Positions 57,451-64,000 of a stretch of DNA of 64,000 nt are shown here, piece after piece. The stretch comes from Verticillium longisporum (Eukaryota; Ascomycota; Sordariomycetes; Glomerellales; Plectosphaerellaceae), in assembly GCA_019188255.1 (NCBI GenBank), contig JAETXT010000012.1:2418001-2482000 (forward strand). Reading direction: 5' to 3'. Position 1 is the stretch's first letter, and the number at the start of each line of letters is the position of its first letter. The notes below the pieces were generated by a model. It saw nothing but the letters and a program-made list of their open reading frames with translations. It did not search any database and was not told the origin of the DNA. The position numbers were made by a program, and so were the translations under genes.

Positions 57451-59552
57451 ATGGCGTCCCGATCACCTACTAGCTCAGCGGTTGCTGGCCCTGCCTCCGA
57501 CATAGAAGCACCTAGTTCACCCATACATCGAGATGAGGGCAAATCATTCTTGTCGCAGGCCATGACGGAAGATGAAGACACTCGAATGATCGACATGACG
57601 CCCGAGCCGGCAGAGAAGACTGGACGCGGTAAGGGCAAGTCGCAAGGCAAGGACAAAGATGGTGGCACAATTGGCAAGATCAGACATCTCAAGAAAGAGG
57701 ACGGTGAGCCGCTGTGGCGAAAAGACATACAACACGATTTCCTCAAGGCTGTCTTTGATGACATGACCCCTGCCTTTCCCAACTAGTACGAACCTGGACG
57801 CGACAAACAGAACTTCGCCGACCTCTACATAGACACCATGTCAAGGAGCAGCAAGACGAGCAAAGTTTTACGCGACAAGCTGCTGAGCGATCGAGATGCC
57901 GCAAAGGGCATGGCAATGGTGTGCCTGCTCGTGAACATCGGGCGGATGAACACAACACTAAACTGTAAGGCACCCAAGTTTACACTACATTACCATGGAA
58001 TCAACTGACACAATGAATCACAGTCTTCCCCGAGATGCGAGCCCAACTCCGTACTTACCATGCCATTCCTTCGCTGCAGGCACACCAAGACCCCCACGCA
58101 TACAAACAGCTCCAGGATGCGCCTCGTTTGAAGTCCATCCTGAAGGGCGGAGCCGAGGACCGACAGGAGCCTGGGAGTCTCAATAAGATCAAAGCGCGCG
58201 ACTGTCCGCGCACCAACCCGGTGAATCTTTTATTCGTAATATGCAACGCTGCTCTCAAGGTAGCAGAGCTGCATTTTCCTCCAGGGCAAGAGTTCCACGA
58301 TCTTGTCATGAAGACAAATTACACGAGCAAGTCTCGGGCTAAGGCTTTTTTGTGGATCATGTGGTTCTACCTAGAGTCTGACTTTACTGAGGAAGGCTGC
58401 GACGAGAATCCTTTTGGTCGCGGCGTGGACTACGGCGTAGACGTTGCAAATCAGGGCGTGCCACGCCTCGAGGAGATGACGCCTGAGGAGGAGGCTCGTG
58501 AGAACATTGACACGCCCAAGGAAATGGAATTTGGTCACGAAAGGCAGAAAACGCGTGCTAAGATTCTCGAAGCCGATCAGCAGTTTCTTGACAGCCAGAG
58601 CAAGCGTGGAGGACGGGGTGGCAATCGCGCGCCTGTGGAGGAGGGCCCAGCGATATTGCCCAGGATCCGACCTTCGCGCAACGAATCGGACATGGATAGC
58701 ATCCGGTCGACTCCGCCGCCGAAACTGCTTGGTCATTTAGGGGCTAAAAGCTCAGGTCGCCGGGGAGGCGCGTCGCTCAAGTACCAGGCCTTCGAGGCCT
58801 CATCGCCCGGTGGGCCTGGGGCGGAGGGCATCATCGCTAGAAAGCCAAGACCACCAACAGCTCACCAGCTAGCGGTAGAACGCAACCGCAGTCAACGTGT
58901 GGAGCATATCCTGGACCAGGGGTTGCGCAAAGAGCACCGCAGGGCTCGTAAGCTTCGCAAAGCGGAAGGCCATCTTTTGCGAGCCATGCGACGGATCAAG
59001 CAGATGGAGGATCCACTTGAAGACAGCGATGTCGAAGACGAAGTGCGGCGCGAGTTGTCTGCCGGTGGCCCGCTGCGAGACGCTGGCCAGTTCCGTCATC
59101 GTGGTATGGCGGGACTCGCGCCGCTCAAGTCTGAAGATGACGACTTTGGGGAAGAGTCGGCAGCGATAGCCGCAGCATACCGGCGGGTCAATCGTCGTCT
59201 GGCGCGGTGGGCGCAGTACAAGGGAACCGGTCAAGGCGTGATCGCACCCGTCAAGAAGCGCAGCCTCGAGAACGGAGTAGCCGAGCCAGAGGAAAACGGC
59301 GGCATTGGTGAAGTCGGCGACGAGACGCTGCTGGCTGGGGACGAGGGCCATAGCGACGAGCGCGTCAACGAACACACCAACGGTGACGTGACAATGGCTG
59401 ACGACGGCGACGAGGTGGACGACATTGAAGACGCAGACAGGACAGCTGTCGGGGCCAATAGCGGCGGGGAGGAGGAGGAGCTCGACGACATGGAAAGGTC
59501 TCTGTTGGGCATGGCGCCCGGCGATGAGGACGATTCGTCTGACTCGGACTAG
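57451..59552 (+). CDS. IES1: INO80 complex subunit Ies1, with in-frame TAG
   Basis: Two exons, 57451..57964 and 58024..59552, 681 codons. The 59-bp intron (GTAAGG..CAG, branch CAACTGAC) joins GRMNTTLN to FFPEMRAQLRTYHAIPSLQ. The conserved core has DGEPLWRKDIQHDFLKAVF, DLYIDTMSRSSKTSKVLRDK, AAKGMAMVCLLVNIGRMN, RTNPVNLLFVICNAALKVAE, LHFPPGQEFHDLVMKTNYTS and AKAFLWIMWFYLESDFTEEG, which I recognise from fungal Ies1 proteins. The C-terminal half is charged, ending in an acidic tail (EDDSSDSD). Ies1 is an accessory, fungal-type subunit of the INO80 nucleosome remodeller. A TAG at 57784-57786 interrupts the core between AFPN and YEPGRDKQNF without a change of frame. No intron can remove it while keeping frame, so it is a nonsense change or a base error. 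Confidence 0.85.
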
Positions 59553-61635
59553 GTCAGGGGTCGAGGCATATGAAGCTTTGTGTACCGCTCTACCTGTATT
59601 ATATGAATGCACGAACAAGGTGGCTTGGGGGTTGCGGGACATTTAGTTGCTTCATTCAAAATAGCACGTAAAAGCAGCTTTACCTTGAGGTGTCACTCTG
59701 TACATGAGATTTCTTCCATCATGGCGGCGCAACGATGAGTTGCTATAAGTAGATTTTCTGGTCTGTCGAACTCGCCTACTTGTGCGCGCGAAAGCAACCC
59801 CCCGTGTGAAATTCTTCGAAACCACGCTTGACCTGTACTGCTGATATGGGGACGAATGAGTGACACCCACAGACAGTCGTAGGAAGCGGCAGCATCCCCT
59901 GCTTGGCCATGGGAGCGTAGTCGTGGTGGGTCAATTCCTGGTGGGCGAATCTACCAGTCCTCTTGACCTCTGAGGACAAGGATCAGGTGCTTCAGATAGC
60001 TGGCACAGACGTACTGGCAACGCCGTGGTGAAAACACAGCCAGACTGAACAAAATTCAGTAGTTCAGTTTCAAACCCCATCCTATGTGCTGCTGCTCCGA
60101 ATATTCGACATCTTCGTGTTCGAACGCAAACTATGCTTTTGACGTTATTTCTCACGTCTCCAAGCGAAGCATCCCTGTTCTGTTCCAAGAAATGTACAGC
60201 ATAAATCTCCCCCCGCACACTGGTAATCAATATAAGCTTCAGCGTCGCAGCTCGGGTTACAGCGTTTCTGATACTTTGGTGTAGCATCGAGTCAGTGACG
60301 AAGGCGACAATTACACAGCAAAAGCTCGACGTTGAGCTAGGCGCATCAAACGAGTCCAAAACACCCCGCTCTGCCCGACTTCCCAAGGCATGGGGACAAC
60401 ACAGCTTGATCACATGGATGGATTGAACGGAGGGTTTTGACTGGAACCAGAACTCAGGTTCAATAGGATGCAGCACAAATGTGGCTCAAATGCGTTGTGG
60501 CTGACCTCCCGCGCGGCTGAACTAGGGCCGAGGCACGGCGAGAGATTCGGAGCCGAATCGGCCAGGGGTCACAGGGCACTCGATCTTTGCAGTCGATGGG
60601 TGGGCGAATGATTCATGACCTGTTCCCTATCGAGGTGTGACTGGGGCGGGTTGGCTTCCTGACTGGTTGAGATCTCTGGCTTTCTGTTGCATCGTTTCTT
60701 CAAATAACCATTCGGTCCCGTGTGGCCCTCTGACCGACTACAAATCAAGAACGAACTAGAGGAACAACCAGTCGGGAAGGTTGTTTCGCTCCAGGCTGCA
60801 GTAGTGACGACAGAATGCCGCGCGAAGACCATGGAGTTTGCGGATGTAATGAGAAGAGACAAGGCAAGCCGGGTCGGAGGTCATCGAGGCCGACAAGTGG
60901 GGGGGGCGCGAAGACGCTAGTGTGTGCTGTGTAACGCTTGATTATCAATTCGCGTGTTCGGACTTGCTCCACTTGCAAGTGCGAGGTGCGCCGCGTAGTA
61001 ATACGACGGGCAGTCGCCCCTGCCACTGCCACTACTAGGTGCTTTCCCACGGCTTCAGCACCCACACGGCACCGATGCGGCACGTTCTTTCCGGGGAAAG
61101 AGCAGCCCCAAGGGAGTCGGCTAGGTACACGGATTCGTTGCAGGTTAGGTCATTGGGCCTGGCAAGGATCCAATATGGGTACATAGTGGAAGGGTTGGCC
61201 TGTTTGCCTTCATCTACTTGTCTCTTGATGACATCCATACACGAGCACTGCAATTGAACGACCTAAAAGTTCCAGTTGGAGGATCAGGCCATTCACACAC
61301 TCTCTCTCCAGGACTACGCCCTGCTGGTTCTGTATCTCATATTTCGACCCCAAGCGACGGTCCAGACATAGCGAGCCCTGTCGTACATTTTGGTCTGCGT
61401 AGAACTTTGTCGTGCCACCGCTTCCTCGTGGCAAGGCGACTCACAGGCGCCACACCGCAGCCTCAATCTACCTCAATCTACCTCAATCCGCCTTGGCACG
61501 GCCAGCCGGACACTCTTTGACTAGAAGCCGAGCTACTGCCGTATTGCAAACATAAACAAGACAACTCAAAATCAGACTCCAGGTAATCCGCATTCTACCA
61601 ACTGGCAGCATACCCAGCCATCCTTCCAGCAGACA
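59553..61635. other. Intergenic upstream of the ABC transporter
   Basis: No supported gene. It contains a 10-base tandem repeat at 61461-61490 near the transporter start. The stretch 61500-61635 is C/A-rich, as expected for a leader. Confidence 0.45.
61461..61490. repeat. 10-bp tandem repeat, three units
   Basis: Two perfect copies and one near-perfect copy of CCTCAATCTA, about 145 bp upstream of the transporter start codon. It could be part of its promoter. Confidence 0.8.

Positions 61636-64000
<2,365 letters not shown>

Noticed and set aside
57704..57786. Candidate 83-bp intron with GTGAGC donor and TAG acceptor in IES1
   Set aside because: It would remove conserved residues and put the following conserved block out of frame.

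Overview
The window is nuclear DNA from a filamentous ascomycete (Pezizomycotina, most likely Sordariomycetes; I cannot name the genus). Short 47-135 bp introns carry GTAAGT-type donors, CTAAC/CTGAC branch sites and C/TAG acceptors. Orthologues of conserved fungal genes are present, intergenic spaces are long, one A+T-rich block looks RIP-mutated, and TAGGTACCTAGG-type palindromes recur between genes.

Layout. 1-420: A+T-rich repeat relic. 1168-3176(-): F-box/LRR-like gene. 4852-5307(+): possible small membrane protein. 6528-8902(-): glycogen synthase. 8903-14125: about 5 kb without a gene. 14126-17632(+): CTK1-type CDK with RS/RE-rich N-terminus. 18667-19470(+): signal peptidase subunit SPC3. 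19846-24275(-): XRN1. 25034-26566(+): HAT2/RbAp48. 27508-29598(+): intronless F-box-like ORF. 30911-33066(-): Nrp1/ARP-like protein (exonuclease fold, RRM, two RanBP2 zinc fingers). 33067-37051: gene-free. 37052-37393(+): PMP3-family proteolipid. 40004-41529(+): basic/Ser-rich hypothetical protein. 41530-44719: relics, including an MFS transporter tail. 44720-48012(+): Ulp2 SUMO protease. 48477-50291(-): RRP9. 50707-51493(+): proteasome beta subunit PRE1. 53700-55866(+): DED1. 57451-59552(+): INO80 subunit Ies1. 61636-64000(+): YOR1-like ABC transporter, cut by the window end.

The genes do not form a pathway cluster. They are mostly housekeeping functions: mRNA decay, transcription elongation, translation initiation, rRNA processing, chromatin, SUMO removal, proteolysis, secretion and glycogen storage. 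Two gene pairs are divergent and probably share promoter regions (XRN1/HAT2 and RRP9/PRE1).

The most striking observation is that several genes, including highly conserved ones (CTK1, HAT2, DED1), are readable only if one-base shifts at short homopolymers or similar sites are assumed. IES1 has an in-frame TAG inside a conserved block. The simplest reading is residual indel and base errors in the assembly. The most interesting protein is the Nrp1-like one, whose DEDDh exonuclease fold has lost its catalytic residues. I found no CRISPR array, rRNA, convincing tRNA, intact transposon or secondary-metabolite cluster, and no undescribed multi-gene system.
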